Assembly (NCBI RefSeq): GCF_041320275.1
Contig: NZ_CP162023.1
Location: forward strand, 1,364,001-1,428,000
DNA from: Mumia sp. Pv4-285
GTDB taxonomy: Bacteria > Actinomycetota > Actinomycetes > Propionibacteriales > Nocardioidaceae
Direction: 5' to 3'
DNA: 64,000 nt
The notes beneath the pieces were generated by a model. It was given only the letters and a program-made list of their open reading frames with translations. It was not told where the DNA came from and made no database searches. The position numbers and the translations under genes were made by a program. Positions 16,981 through 25,727 of the stretch are shown piece after piece. Numbering within the stretch: position 1 is the first letter of the stretch; each line of letters starts with the position of its first letter.

Positions 16981-18123
16981 TCATCGGGCGGTCTCCGCAG
17001 TCCAACCGGGGAGCGCCGTACGCAGGGCGAGGATCAGCTCCAGCCGTGCGGCCGGGTCATCGAGGTCGTCGCCGAAGATCTTGCGGAGCGACTGGGCACG
17101 GCTGTGCGCCGTCTGCGGGGCGATGTTGAGGGTGCGGGCGACGGCTGCGACCGACTGGCCGGACTCGAGCCAGAGCAGGAGCATCTCGCCGAGGTGCACG
17201 CGTCGCTCCGGGCCAGCGTCGCTGAGTGGACCGAGGTGCTTCTGGACGAGGAGCTCGACGAGGAGACGGTTGCCGCCGACGAGCAGCGGACCCAGAAGGT
17301 CCGTGCACGGCACGATCGTGCGCTCGTCGTATGCCACGGACTCGCGCAGGAGGGCCGCGGCGCGGCGGGTGAGGTCGAGCGAGTCGCCGATCCGCTGCAG
17401 GCCCGCTGGTGGGCCGAGGACGACCTGGCGCGTGACGTGGTCGCCGAGAGTCGTCGACCATGCCACGGGCACGAGCGCCTCCCGGACATCGTTGCCGGCG
17501 AGCACGTTCGGGTCCTGCAGGACCCGGGCCGGCAGAGGATCGATGACGGAGACGATCGCCGTGAACTCTGCCGTCGGGTCGAAGCCGGAGAGCTCGAGCG
17601 CATGGTCGAGCCGAGAGCCGCCACCCCGGAAGACGCTGACACGCAGGTCTTCGAGGCCAGGCGCGGGAGCTGAGCGAGTCCGCTGACGATGCTCCCAGCC
17701 GCTGTTGAGCTGAGTCTGCAGCTGGGCGAGATAGGCGACGATGCCCTCGCGCAGTCGGATCACGACGTGACCCGAGACCGAGCTGCCCAATGCCATCTGG
17801 AGGCCCCGCTGAGCTGCTGCGTGGATGGTGTCGAAGGCTTCGTCGACGCGTTCGAGCGGAGTGTCGGCGTCCGCCAGGCGACCGCCGAGGTCACGCATGC
17901 GCACCTCCACCTGCTGAGAGGCGAGAACGCAGGAGCCTTCGGCGTCGACGAAGGCGGTAATGGCCTCCGAGACGATGCTCGTCAGGTTGGAGTCGTCGGG
18001 CAGACCGGGCATCGCTGCTCGCACGATCTGTCGTGCGAGCATCGCGAGGCGGTCGCGGGTGATGTTCCGAAGTGCGGGTTCCCGAGAGGGTCGTGTGCCG
18101 CGTTCAGGTGCCACGAGTGTCAT
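16981..18123 (-). CDS. PucR-family transcriptional regulator, divergent from the mce operon
   Basis: 380 aa. The C-terminus holds the PucR helix-turn-helix (LWLESGQSVAAVARTLNI and AQTAHSRAQSLRKIFGDD). The middle resembles a degenerate GGDEF-like module common in PucR/CdaR proteins (SGFDPTAEFTAIVSVIDP). ATG 18123 is chosen for its strong site GGAGGGAG 5 bases upstream. Longer in-frame starts (18210, 18435) would run through the palindromic operator region and lack ribosome sites. It sits head-to-head with the mce operon and upstream of RCC1 gene 3, so it may control either (inference). Confidence 0.8.
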   Translation of the reverse strand: MTLVAPERGTRPSREPALRNITRDRLAMLARQIVRAAMPGLPDDSNLTSIVSEAITAFVDAEGSCVLASQQVEVRMRDLGGRLADADTPLERVDEAFDTIHAAAQRGLQMALGSSVSGHVVIRLREGIVAYLAQLQTQLNSGWEHRQRTRSAPAPGLEDLRVSVFRGGGSRLDHALELSGFDPTAEFTAIVSVIDPLPARVLQDPNVLAGNDVREALVPVAWSTTLGDHVTRQVVLGPPAGLQRIGDSLDLTRRAAALLRESVAYDERTIVPCTDLLGPLLVGGNRLLVELLVQKHLGPLSDAGPERRVHLGEMLLLWLESGQSVAAVARTLNIAPQTAHSRAQSLRKIFGDDLDDPAARLELILALRTALPGWTAETAR

Positions 18124-18249
18124 GCCAGCTCCCTCCACCAGTCGATACACATGCCGGTGCATCCGTCGGTAGGGGGCGACGAGCCGATCAAGCCACAGGG
18201 AGTGCCACATCGGCAACCGATCTGGCGATATTGGGTGCCAAGAACCACG

Positions 18250-18275
18250 GTTCTTGTCATGCGCATGACAAGAAC
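18250..18275. promoter_or_regulatory. Palindromic operator 1
   Basis: A perfect 26-bp palindrome with half-site GTTCTTGTCATGC. Its core, TTGTCATGCGCATGACAA, is shared with the second site. It lies 127 bases upstream of the PucR start. Confidence 0.7.
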
Positions 18276-18446
18276 AGGTAACGACTAGGTAACGGCGCTT
18301 CGCGTGCAGGACGAGCGACGTAGGGGCGTACTGCGCTGCCGGCCAGCTGCGGCGGCGCGCCCGGGTGATGTCGGTCAAATTGGCCGTGAGTGCAGCGCGA
18401 GCAGAGGCTATCTGGGCATCGAGCCTTTGCGTCACACCTCATTCAT

Positions 18447-18464
18447 TTGTCACCTGCGTGACAA
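18447..18464. promoter_or_regulatory. Palindromic operator 2
   Basis: TTGTCACCTGCGTGACAA has the same TTGTCA-N6-TGACAA plan as operator 1. It lies 170 bases upstream of the first mce-operon gene. The exact arms are seven bases with a CTGC centre. Confidence 0.65.
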
Positions 18465-18633
18465 GTCAGGGTCACGAAAAGGTTACGAACCGATCATCTC
18501 GACCTGACCCTCTACCGCGTGACCCGGGCCACACCTACCTTCATCGCCAGGCACCGGATCGGCTGAGGGGGCGACTCGGTGCCGCCTACTTCGGACGCGC
18601 ACCCCGGCGCGTACACATGATGGAGGGACCCCC

Positions 18634-20409
18634 ATGGGCGGGACGGTCGAGGTCACCGGCCTCACGAAGAGCTTCGGCAGCCAGAACATCTGGAGCGACG
18701 TGACGCTCACGCTGCCCCCCGGGGAGATCACCGCGCTGCTCGGCCCTTCCGGCACCGGCAAGTCGGTGTTCCTCAAGTCGCTCATGGGGCTCATCCAGCC
18801 CGAGCACGGCACCTGTCACATCGACGGCGTCGACATGTGCCGGGCCAAGGAGTCGCAGCGGCTCGACCTGCGCAAGAACTTCGGCGTCCTCTTCCAGGAC
18901 GGCGCGCTGTTCGGCTCGATGAACATCTACGACAACGTCGCCTTCCCGCTGCGCTCGCACACGAAGCTCTCCGAGAAGGAGATCCGGCAGGTCGTGCTCG
19001 AGAAGCTCGAGATGGTCGGTCTCGTCGGCCAGGAGCACAAGCTCCCCGGTGAGATGTCGGGCGGCATGCGCAAGCGCGCCGGCCTCGCCCGCTCGCTCGT
19101 CACCGACCCGTCGATCATCCTCTGCGACGAGCCCGACTCCGGCCTCGACCCGGTCCGTACGGCGAACCTCGCCCAGCTGCTCCTCGACGTCAACACGCAG
19201 ACCGACGCGACGATGCTCGTCGTCACGCACAACATCGAGCTCGCGCGCACGCTCCCTGACAACCTCGGCATGCTGTACCGCCGCGAGCTCGTCATGTTCG
19301 GCCCGCGCGAGGAGTTCCTGCTCACCGACCACCCCGTCGTCTCGCAGTTCATGAGCGGCGACCCGGACGGGCCGATCGGCATGAGCGAGGAGGTCGACCA
19401 CAGCACGACGGACGTCTCGTACGAGGAGGAGCCGTCGTACGGCTACCCCAACGGCTCGACGACCACGATGGTGCGCGCCGGTGCGCGTGCGATCGAGGTG
19501 CTGCCGCGCCAGCTCGTCCCGACCAACGGTGCGGTCCGCTCCGGCGCCGTACGCCACGGCGGACGCGTCGCGTCCGGCAAGGCCTCCCTGTACGTCGCCG
19601 ACGACGAGGAGCATCACCTAGCGGCCCCACCGCGACGACCCAACGCTCTGACCCGCGGCCTCAACCAGGTCGGCAGCCTCTTCGCCCTCGGGCTCGACTC
19701 CATCCGGGCGACGTTCAGGCGGCCGTTCGCGGGGCGTGAGCTGCTCGACCAGTTCTGGTTCGTCGTGAGCGTGTCCTGGGTGCCGGCGATGCTCGTCGCG
19801 ATCCCGTTCGGTGCGGTGATCGCGCTCCAGCTCGGGACGCTCACCGTGCAGGTGGGCGCGCAGTCGTTCACCGGTGCGGCGAGCGTGCTCGCGGTGGTGC
19901 AGCAGGCGGCCCCGATCGTCACGACGCTGGTGATCGCGGGAGCGGGTGGTGCCGCCATCTGTGCAGATCTCGGGGCGCGCACGATCCGTGACGAGATCGA
20001 CGCGATGAAGGTCACCGGCGTGTCGCCGATCCAACGGCTCGTAGTGCCACGGGTGCTGGCGTGCATGGGCGCAGCGGTCCTGCTCAACGGACTCGTGTCC
20101 GTGGTCGGTGTCCTCGGCGGCTACTTCTTCAACGTCGTCGTGCAGGGCGGCACCCCTGGCGCGTACCTGGCCAGCTTCACCGCGCTCGCCCAGATCACCG
20201 ACCTGTACGTCGGTGAGGTCAAGGCGCTGATCTTCGGGTTCATCGCCGGCGTGGTTGCGGCGTACCGGGGGCTCAACACGCGGCCCGGGCCGAAGGGTGT
20301 GGGGGACTCGGTGAACCAGTCCGTCGTCATCACGTTCCTGCTGCTGTTCTTCGTCAACTTCGTCATCACCACGCTGTATCTGCAGCTGTTCCCGGGGAAG
20401 GGGGCGTAG
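18634..20409 (+). CDS. Fused Mce-transporter ATPase (MlaF/Mkl-like) and YrbE/MlaE permease
   Basis: 591 aa. Residues 1-250 are a complete ABC ATPase: Walker A GPSGTGKSVF, Q-loop VLFQDGALF, signature SGGMRKRAGLARSL, Walker B IILCDEPDSGLDP, H-loop VVTHNIELA. A linker of about 90 residues (acidic, then basic) leads to an MlaE-type permease at about 345-591 with five or six helices and the family motif GARTIRDEIDAMKVTGVSPI. The characterised systems use separate ATPase and permease chains, so here one polypeptide should supply both the power unit and one permease of the Mce lipid importer. GGAGGG precedes ATG 18634. It is the first gene of the mce operon. Confidence 0.9.
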   Translation: MGGTVEVTGLTKSFGSQNIWSDVTLTLPPGEITALLGPSGTGKSVFLKSLMGLIQPEHGTCHIDGVDMCRAKESQRLDLRKNFGVLFQDGALFGSMNIYDNVAFPLRSHTKLSEKEIRQVVLEKLEMVGLVGQEHKLPGEMSGGMRKRAGLARSLVTDPSIILCDEPDSGLDPVRTANLAQLLLDVNTQTDATMLVVTHNIELARTLPDNLGMLYRRELVMFGPREEFLLTDHPVVSQFMSGDPDGPIGMSEEVDHSTTDVSYEEEPSYGYPNGSTTTMVRAGARAIEVLPRQLVPTNGAVRSGAVRHGGRVASGKASLYVADDEEHHLAAPPRRPNALTRGLNQVGSLFALGLDSIRATFRRPFAGRELLDQFWFVVSVSWVPAMLVAIPFGAVIALQLGTLTVQVGAQSFTGAASVLAVVQQAAPIVTTLVIAGAGGAAICADLGARTIRDEIDAMKVTGVSPIQRLVVPRVLACMGAAVLLNGLVSVVGVLGGYFFNVVVQGGTPGAYLASFTALAQITDLYVGEVKALIFGFIAGVVAAYRGLNTRPGPKGVGDSVNQSVVITFLLLFFVNFVITTLYLQLFPGKGA

Positions 20410-20412
20410 GGC

Positions 20413-21363
20413 ATGGGTCTCGATCGCTTCGCGCCTCGACCAGCGGGGGAAGGGGCGCCTCCATCGGGGGAGGAGGCGCCTCGTCCCGCGAAGAGGGCTC
20501 TCGATACGGCGCCTCGACCGGGTCTCGATCGCTTCGCGCCTCGACCAGCGAAGGTGGCGTCGAAGGGCGTGGACCGGTTGGCCGGGATCGGGCAGGACCT
20601 GCGCTTCTACGCACAGGTGATCCTCGCGATCCCGATGGCGCTGCGCCGCTATCCGAAGGAGGTCCTCAAGCTGCTGTCCGAGGTCAGCTTCGGCTCCGGC
20701 GCCCTCGCGGTCATCGGCGGCACCGTCGGTGTGATGGTCGGCATGAGCCTCTTCGTCGGCACGGTCGTCGGCATGCAGGGCTACGCCGCGCTCGACCAGA
20801 TCGGCACGGCGACGCTCAACGGCTTCATCTCCGCGTACTTCAACACCCGCGAGATCGCTCCTCTCGTCGCCGCCCTCGCGATGTCGGCCACCGTCGGCGC
20901 CGGCTTCACCGCGCAGCTCGGCGCGATGCGGATCAGCGAGGAGATCGACGCCCTCCAGGTGATGGGCATCGGTGCGATCCCGTTCCTGGTGACCACGCGC
21001 GTCATCGCCGGGTTCATCGCGATCATCCCGCTCTACGTGATCGGCCTGCTCACGTCGTACGCCGGCGCCCGGATCGTCACCGTCTTCTTCCGAGGGCAGT
21101 CAGCGGGCACGTACGACCACTACTTCCACCTGTTCCTCCCGGGGATCGACATCCTTCTGTCGTTCGGGAAGGTGCTGATCTTCAGCGTGCTCATCATCCT
21201 CATCCACTGCCGCCTCGGCTACACCGCGAGCGGCGGCCCGGCCGGCGTCGGCACTGCTGTCGGCCGCTCGGTCCGCACCAGTATCGTCACCGTCGCCGTG
21301 CTCGACCTCGTGCTGTCGATGGCGATGTGGGGCACCACGACCACGGTGAGGATCGCCGGATGA
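20413..21363 (+). CDS. yrbEB: YrbE/MlaE-type permease, second permease of the Mce importer
   Basis: 316 aa. Residues 55-316 are a typical MlaE permease with a long N-terminal amphipathic segment, five or six helices and the signature GAMRISEEIDALQVMGIGAI. The first 50 residues are unusual: LDRFAPRPA occurs twice because two copies of a dispersed palindromic repeat (20416-20445, 20521-20550) lie in frame. The ATG at 20413 follows the fused gene's stop by 3 bases with AAGGGGGCG upstream. GTG codons at 20551 or 20569, after the repeats, are alternative starts that would remove the insert. Confidence 0.85.
   Translation: MGLDRFAPRPAGEGAPPSGEEAPRPAKRALDTAPRPGLDRFAPRPAKVASKGVDRLAGIGQDLRFYAQVILAIPMALRRYPKEVLKLLSEVSFGSGALAVIGGTVGVMVGMSLFVGTVVGMQGYAALDQIGTATLNGFISAYFNTREIAPLVAALAMSATVGAGFTAQLGAMRISEEIDALQVMGIGAIPFLVTTRVIAGFIAIIPLYVIGLLTSYAGARIVTVFFRGQSAGTYDHYFHLFLPGIDILLSFGKVLIFSVLIILIHCRLGYTASGGPAGVGTAVGRSVRTSIVTVAVLDLVLSMAMWGTTTTVRIAG
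20416..20445 (+). repeat. Dispersed palindromic (REP-like) element, coding
   Basis: Begins GGTCTCGATCGCTTCGCG and ends CTCGACCAGCG; 30 bases. Identical to 20521-20550 and, in reverse complement, closely matching 25792-25821 and 29459-29490. It is translated as part of the YrbEB N-terminus. Confidence 0.8.
20521..20550 (+). repeat. Dispersed palindromic (REP-like) element, coding
   Basis: Exact second copy of 20416-20445, in the same frame (LDRFAPRPA again). A shorter related fragment (CTCGATACGGCGCCTCGACC) sits immediately before it at about 20500-20519. Confidence 0.8.
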
Positions 21364-22661
21364 GGTCCACGCGCGTCCTCGACAGCCTGATCGGTGTCGG
21401 CTACCTCCTGGTCGTCGCCGCGTTCCTCGCAGGAGCACTGCTCATGTACAACAAGGCGTTCGCCGACAGCACCGACATCCGGCTCACCACCGGCACGATC
21501 GGCAACGCGCTGCAGACGGGCTCCGACGTGAAGCTCGACGGCGTGCCCGTCGGCACGGTCACGACGATCGAGGCCGCCGACGACGGCGCTGTCCTGACCC
21601 TCGCGCTCGATCCCGACACCGCCGACCGGCTCCCGCCGACGACGACCGCGCGGCTGCTGCCGAAGACGTTGTTCGGCGAGCGCTACGTCTCGCTCGTCGT
21701 CCCGGCGGACGTGCCTGCGAGCGGGCTGTCCGGGGGAGACACCATCCACCAGGACTCGTCGGCCGAGGCCGTCGAGCTCGAGCAGGTCTTCGACGAGCTG
21801 CTCCCGGTGCTCCAGTCCATCCAGCCCGACAAGCTCTCGGCGACGCTCGGCGAGCTGTCCACGATGCTGCGCGGCGAGGGGGACGACATCGGTGCGTCGA
21901 TGTCGGCCTGGGGCGACTACCTGACCAAGATGAACCCGCTCGTGCCGCAGATGGCCGACGACTTCGAGGCGCTCGGCAACGTCGCCATGGAGTACGACGA
22001 AGCCGTGCCCGACCTGCTCAACGCGCTCGACACGATGACGACCACGGCCGACACCCTCGTCGACCAGCGCACCGAGCTCGGCGAGGTGTACGCCAACGTG
22101 ATCGCCGGCGCCGACACCTCCACCGGCTGGCTCGAGGACAACCAGGACACGATCGTCGTCCTCTCGGAGGAGAGCCGGAAGGCGCTCTCCGCCACCGCGC
22201 CGTACGCCACGCAGTTCCCGTGCCTGTTCAAGGCGGTGCGCTCGTTCATCCCCGAGATGGACAGGGTGCTCGGCAAGGGGACCGACGAGCCGGGCATGCA
22301 CGTCGTGCTCAACGTCGTGGAGGGCCGCGGCAAGTACGTCCCCGGCAAGGACAAGGTCACCTACCGCGACGGTGGTGCGCCGCGCTGCCCGTACGTGAAC
22401 GGCCAGACGGGGACGAAGCCCGCCCGGACCGCGGGCGGTGACGCCGACCAGCCGCCGACCATCCCAGCGCCGCCGACCAGCCGCCTCGCACAGCAGATGG
22501 CCGCCGGCGCCGGGCTCGGCGAGGCCAACTCGCCCGCCGAGAACACGCTGATCAGCGAGATCCTCGCCGCACAGGACGGCGCATCCCCGTCCGACTACCC
22601 GGAGTGGAGCAGCCTCCTCGTCGGGCCCGCCCTCCGCAACGCGACGGTGGTCGTGCGATGA
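21360..22661 (+). CDS. mceA: Mce family protein MceA
   Basis: 433 aa with one N-terminal membrane anchor (residues 8-28) and an MCE/MlaD domain at about 35-115 (GNALQTGSDVKLDGVPVGTV, TARLLPKTLFGERYVSLV). A long helical region follows, then a Pro/Ala-rich tail. Mce proteins form the periplasm-spanning lipid conduit of the importer. ATG 21360 overlaps the yrbEB stop (ATGA). In-frame upstream codons from 21327 belong to the yrbEB region and are rejected as start. Confidence 0.9.
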   Translation: MRSTRVLDSLIGVGYLLVVAAFLAGALLMYNKAFADSTDIRLTTGTIGNALQTGSDVKLDGVPVGTVTTIEAADDGAVLTLALDPDTADRLPPTTTARLLPKTLFGERYVSLVVPADVPASGLSGGDTIHQDSSAEAVELEQVFDELLPVLQSIQPDKLSATLGELSTMLRGEGDDIGASMSAWGDYLTKMNPLVPQMADDFEALGNVAMEYDEAVPDLLNALDTMTTTADTLVDQRTELGEVYANVIAGADTSTGWLEDNQDTIVVLSEESRKALSATAPYATQFPCLFKAVRSFIPEMDRVLGKGTDEPGMHVVLNVVEGRGKYVPGKDKVTYRDGGAPRCPYVNGQTGTKPARTAGGDADQPPTIPAPPTSRLAQQMAAGAGLGEANSPAENTLISEILAAQDGASPSDYPEWSSLLVGPALRNATVVVR

Positions 22662-23668
22662 CCTCCACCCTGATCAAGAGCATCGTCTTCACGGTGGTGA
22701 CGGTCCTGGCGACCGTCGCGCTCGCCGGCACCATCCGCAACACCACGGGCGACGACGGCCGCCGGTTCACCGCACTGTTCTCCGACGCGACGAGCCTCAA
22801 CAAGGGCGACGACGTACGGATGGCAGGCGTGAAGGTCGGCACCGTCCACGACATCACCGTGACCGACGACAGCGTCGCCGAGGTGACCTTCAGCGTCACC
22901 GACGACGTACGCCTCACGTCGGGCGCGCGGGCCGAGCTGAGGTTCCGCAACCTCGTCGGGCAGCGGTACATCTCGTTGTCGCCCTCCGAGACGCCCGGTG
23001 GCGTCGGCCTCCCCGCCGGCCACACGTTCACCCTCGACGACACGCGACCGGCGCTGGACCTGACGATGCTGTTCAACGGGTTCCAGCCGCTGTTCCGGAT
23101 GCTCGACCCGAAGGACGTCAACCGGCTCAGCGAGCAGATCGTCGCCGTGTTCCAGGGCGAGGGCGCCACCGTCGACGGGCTCCTGTCGAGCACCGCCGAC
23201 CTGGCCTCCACGCTCGCAGAGCGCGACGAGGTGATCGGCCAGCTCATCACCAACCTCAACGAGGTGCTGACGGTCGTCGACGACCGCTCCACGCAGCTCG
23301 ACACCACGCTCATCACGCTGCAGAAGCTCGTCAGCGGGCTGGCCGAGGACCGTGAGGTCATCGGCGACACCGTCGTCGGCCTCGGCAACCTCACCACGAG
23401 CGTCGCCGGTCTCCTCGAAGAGACGCGGCCGCCGCTCGACGACTCGATCGGCTCGCTGCAGGAGCTCTCGACCAACCTCTCCGAGGCAGGCCCCGTGCTG
23501 GACGACTTCCTCAAGACCCTCCCGGTCAAGCTCGACAAGATCGGACGCCTGGCGTCGTACGGGTCGTGGCTCAACTTCTACGTCTGCTCGATCGAGGGCA
23601 GGATCCCGCTGCCCGAGGGCTACATGGGCGACCTCGGCGTGAAGCCGGTCGCGGGGAGGTGCCGCTGA
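22658..23668 (+). CDS. mceB: Mce family protein MceB
   Basis: 336 aa. Anchor at residues 5-24, then the MCE domain (SLNKGDDVRMAGVKVGTVHD, ELRFRNLVGQRYISL), a helical needle segment with heptad-like repeats (TVVDDRSTQLDTTLITLQKL), and a C-terminal SWLNFYVC typical of MceB-type chains. The start overlaps mceA by ATGA. Part of the lipid-import hexamer. Confidence 0.9.
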   Translation: MTSTLIKSIVFTVVTVLATVALAGTIRNTTGDDGRRFTALFSDATSLNKGDDVRMAGVKVGTVHDITVTDDSVAEVTFSVTDDVRLTSGARAELRFRNLVGQRYISLSPSETPGGVGLPAGHTFTLDDTRPALDLTMLFNGFQPLFRMLDPKDVNRLSEQIVAVFQGEGATVDGLLSSTADLASTLAERDEVIGQLITNLNEVLTVVDDRSTQLDTTLITLQKLVSGLAEDREVIGDTVVGLGNLTTSVAGLLEETRPPLDDSIGSLQELSTNLSEAGPVLDDFLKTLPVKLDKIGRLASYGSWLNFYVCSIEGRIPLPEGYMGDLGVKPVAGRCR

Positions 23669-24696
23669 TGTCGCGCAAGGTCCGTCGCTATCCCACGTCC
23701 TTCGCCGAGCGCAACAAGGTCGTCATCGCGATCGTCGGGATGCTCGCCGCGGCACTCGTCTTCCTCCTCACCTTCAACGCGCAGGCGCTGCCGGTGATCG
23801 GCGGTGGTGACGTGCAGGTGGCGCACTTCGCGGAGGCCGGCGGGCTCAAGGAGGGCAACGAGGTCCGCGTCGCCGGTGTGAAGGTCGGGGAGGTCACCGA
23901 GATCTCGCTCGAGAGAGACACGGTCGTCGTGAAGTTCCGGATCAAGGGCGTCGAGCTCGGCAGCGAGACGACCGCCGCCGTGAAGGTCAAGACGATGCTC
24001 GGCCAGAAGTACCTCGCGCTGGCCCCCGCGGGCCGCGAGACCCTCGACGACGCGATCCCCGTCGAGAACACGACCACCCCGTACGACGTCAACGCCGCGT
24101 TCTCCGACCTCTCGACCACGATCGACACGATCGACACCGAGCAGCTCGAGGAGAGCTTCGACGCTCTGTCCGGGGCGTTCAAGGACACGCCGGAGTCAGT
24201 GCAGGGGATGGTCACCGGTCTCACGGCTCTCTCTCGCACGATCTCGAGCCGCGACGAGGAGCTCGCCGACCTGTTCGCGTCGACGGCCAGCGTCACCGGC
24301 ACGCTCGAGCAGCGCAACGAGGAGTTCGCGAAGATCATCGAGGACGGCAGCGCGCTGCTCGGTGAGCTCGAGACCCGCCGCAAGGCCGTCAAGGTGATGC
24401 TCGACGGCACCGCGGCACTCGGCACGCAGCTCCAGGGTCTCGTCACCGACAACGAGAAGCAGCTCAAGCCGGCGCTCGCCGAGCTCGACAAGGTCACCGA
24501 GATCCTCCAGCGCAACCAGGACAACCTGACGGCGGCGCTGCAGAAGATCGGCCCGTACTACCGGATGATCGCCTCCGCGATGGGCAACGGCCGCTGGGTC
24601 GACTCGTACCTGTGCGGGCTCTTCGACGAGCAGCAGCGACCCGTGCTCGAGAACGACGTGGTCCGGGACTGCGACCCGAAGGAGGCCGCCCGATGA
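23668..24696 (+). CDS. mceC: Mce family protein MceC
   Basis: 342 aa. A cytoplasmic basic N-terminus, anchor at about 18-36, MCE domain (GGLKEGNEVRVAGVKVGEVT, VKTMLGQKYLALAP), then a long coiled helical region (RNEEFAKIIEDGSALLGELE) ending DSYLCGLF. The TGATG junction overlaps the mceB stop by one base. Confidence 0.9.
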   Translation: MSRKVRRYPTSFAERNKVVIAIVGMLAAALVFLLTFNAQALPVIGGGDVQVAHFAEAGGLKEGNEVRVAGVKVGEVTEISLERDTVVVKFRIKGVELGSETTAAVKVKTMLGQKYLALAPAGRETLDDAIPVENTTTPYDVNAAFSDLSTTIDTIDTEQLEESFDALSGAFKDTPESVQGMVTGLTALSRTISSRDEELADLFASTASVTGTLEQRNEEFAKIIEDGSALLGELETRRKAVKVMLDGTAALGTQLQGLVTDNEKQLKPALAELDKVTEILQRNQDNLTAALQKIGPYYRMIASAMGNGRWVDSYLCGLFDEQQRPVLENDVVRDCDPKEAAR

Positions 24697-25727
24697 GGAT
24701 CAACGCCAAGCAGTGGGCGATCGGTGCCGTCGTCATCGCCGCGCTCGGACTCTCCGGCTTCGCCAGCGACCGGGTGCTCGCCGCCGGCGGGACGGACGTG
24801 ACGGCGCTGTTCGACTCCACCGTCGGTCTGTATCCCGGGTCGGACGTGCAGGTGCTCGGCGTCCCGGTCGGCACCGTCACCGCCGTCGAGCCCGAGGACG
24901 GGAAGGTCCGCGTCACGATGACGCTCGACCGTGGCCAGAGCGTCGCCGCCGACACAGCGGCCGTCATCGTCGCACCGACGCTGGTGAGCGACCGCTACGT
25001 CCAGCTCACCGAACCGTACACCGGCGGCGAGGCGCTCGAGTCGGGCGCCGTCATCAAGAAGACGGCAGTGCCGGTCGAGATCGACGACCTGTACGCGAGC
25101 CTCAACGACGTCGGCCAGCAGCTCGGGCCCGACGGCGCCAACAAGAACGGTGCCTTGTCGCGGCTCCTGGACGTCGCCGCCGAGAACCTCGACGGTCAGG
25201 GCGCCGACCTCAACACGATGATCAGCGAGTTCGGCAAGGCCACCGGCACGCTGTCGAACAGCGACGAGGACCTGTTCGCGACGATCGCCAACCTCAAGTC
25301 GTTCAACGACATGCTGGTCGAGAACGACCAGAGCGTCGCCGACGTCAACCGGCAGTTCGCCTCCGTCAGCGACTACCTCGCCGAGGACCGCGAGCAGATG
25401 GCCGAGGCCGTCAAGAACCTCGGCGACGCCATGGTGATCCTCGACGACTTCATCAAGGACAACCGCGACAACCTCAAGACCAGCGTCGACAACCTCAAGG
25501 GACCGACCCAGGTGCTCGTGAACCAGCGCAAGTCGCTCGACGAGGCCGTGCGCACCATCCCGCTCGCCCTCCAGAACTTCCTCAAGGCGTACAACGTGCA
25601 GACCAACACCGTCGACGGCCGCGGCAACCTCAACGAGGTGTCGCTGTGGTCGACCAACGGGCTGGACGCGCAGACCTCGGACGCTGCACCTCCGGTGCTG
25701 CTGCCCGGGCTGGGGGAGGACCGATGA
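24693..25727 (+). CDS. mceD: Mce family protein MceD
   Basis: 344 aa. Anchor at residues 8-24 and MCE domain (VGLYPGSDVQVLGVPVGTV, IVAPTLVSDRYVQL), then an extended helical stretch (NSDEDLFATIANLKSFNDML). ATGA overlap with mceC. Same role in the lipid conduit as its neighbours. Confidence 0.9.
   Translation: MRINAKQWAIGAVVIAALGLSGFASDRVLAAGGTDVTALFDSTVGLYPGSDVQVLGVPVGTVTAVEPEDGKVRVTMTLDRGQSVAADTAAVIVAPTLVSDRYVQLTEPYTGGEALESGAVIKKTAVPVEIDDLYASLNDVGQQLGPDGANKNGALSRLLDVAAENLDGQGADLNTMISEFGKATGTLSNSDEDLFATIANLKSFNDMLVENDQSVADVNRQFASVSDYLAEDREQMAEAVKNLGDAMVILDDFIKDNRDNLKTSVDNLKGPTQVLVNQRKSLDEAVRTIPLALQNFLKAYNVQTNTVDGRGNLNEVSLWSTNGLDAQTSDAAPPVLLPGLGEDR

Larger units (their letters stand above)
18124..18633. 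other. 510-bp divergent regulatory region of pucR and mce
   Basis: Contains two related palindromes (18250-18275 and 18447-18464), several GTCAC/GTGAC half-sites between 18425 and 18480, and the ribosome site GGAGGG ahead of the mce operon. I see no credible gene inside. The plus-strand promoter is probably between 18470 and 18600, but no consensus is obvious. Confidence 0.6.
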
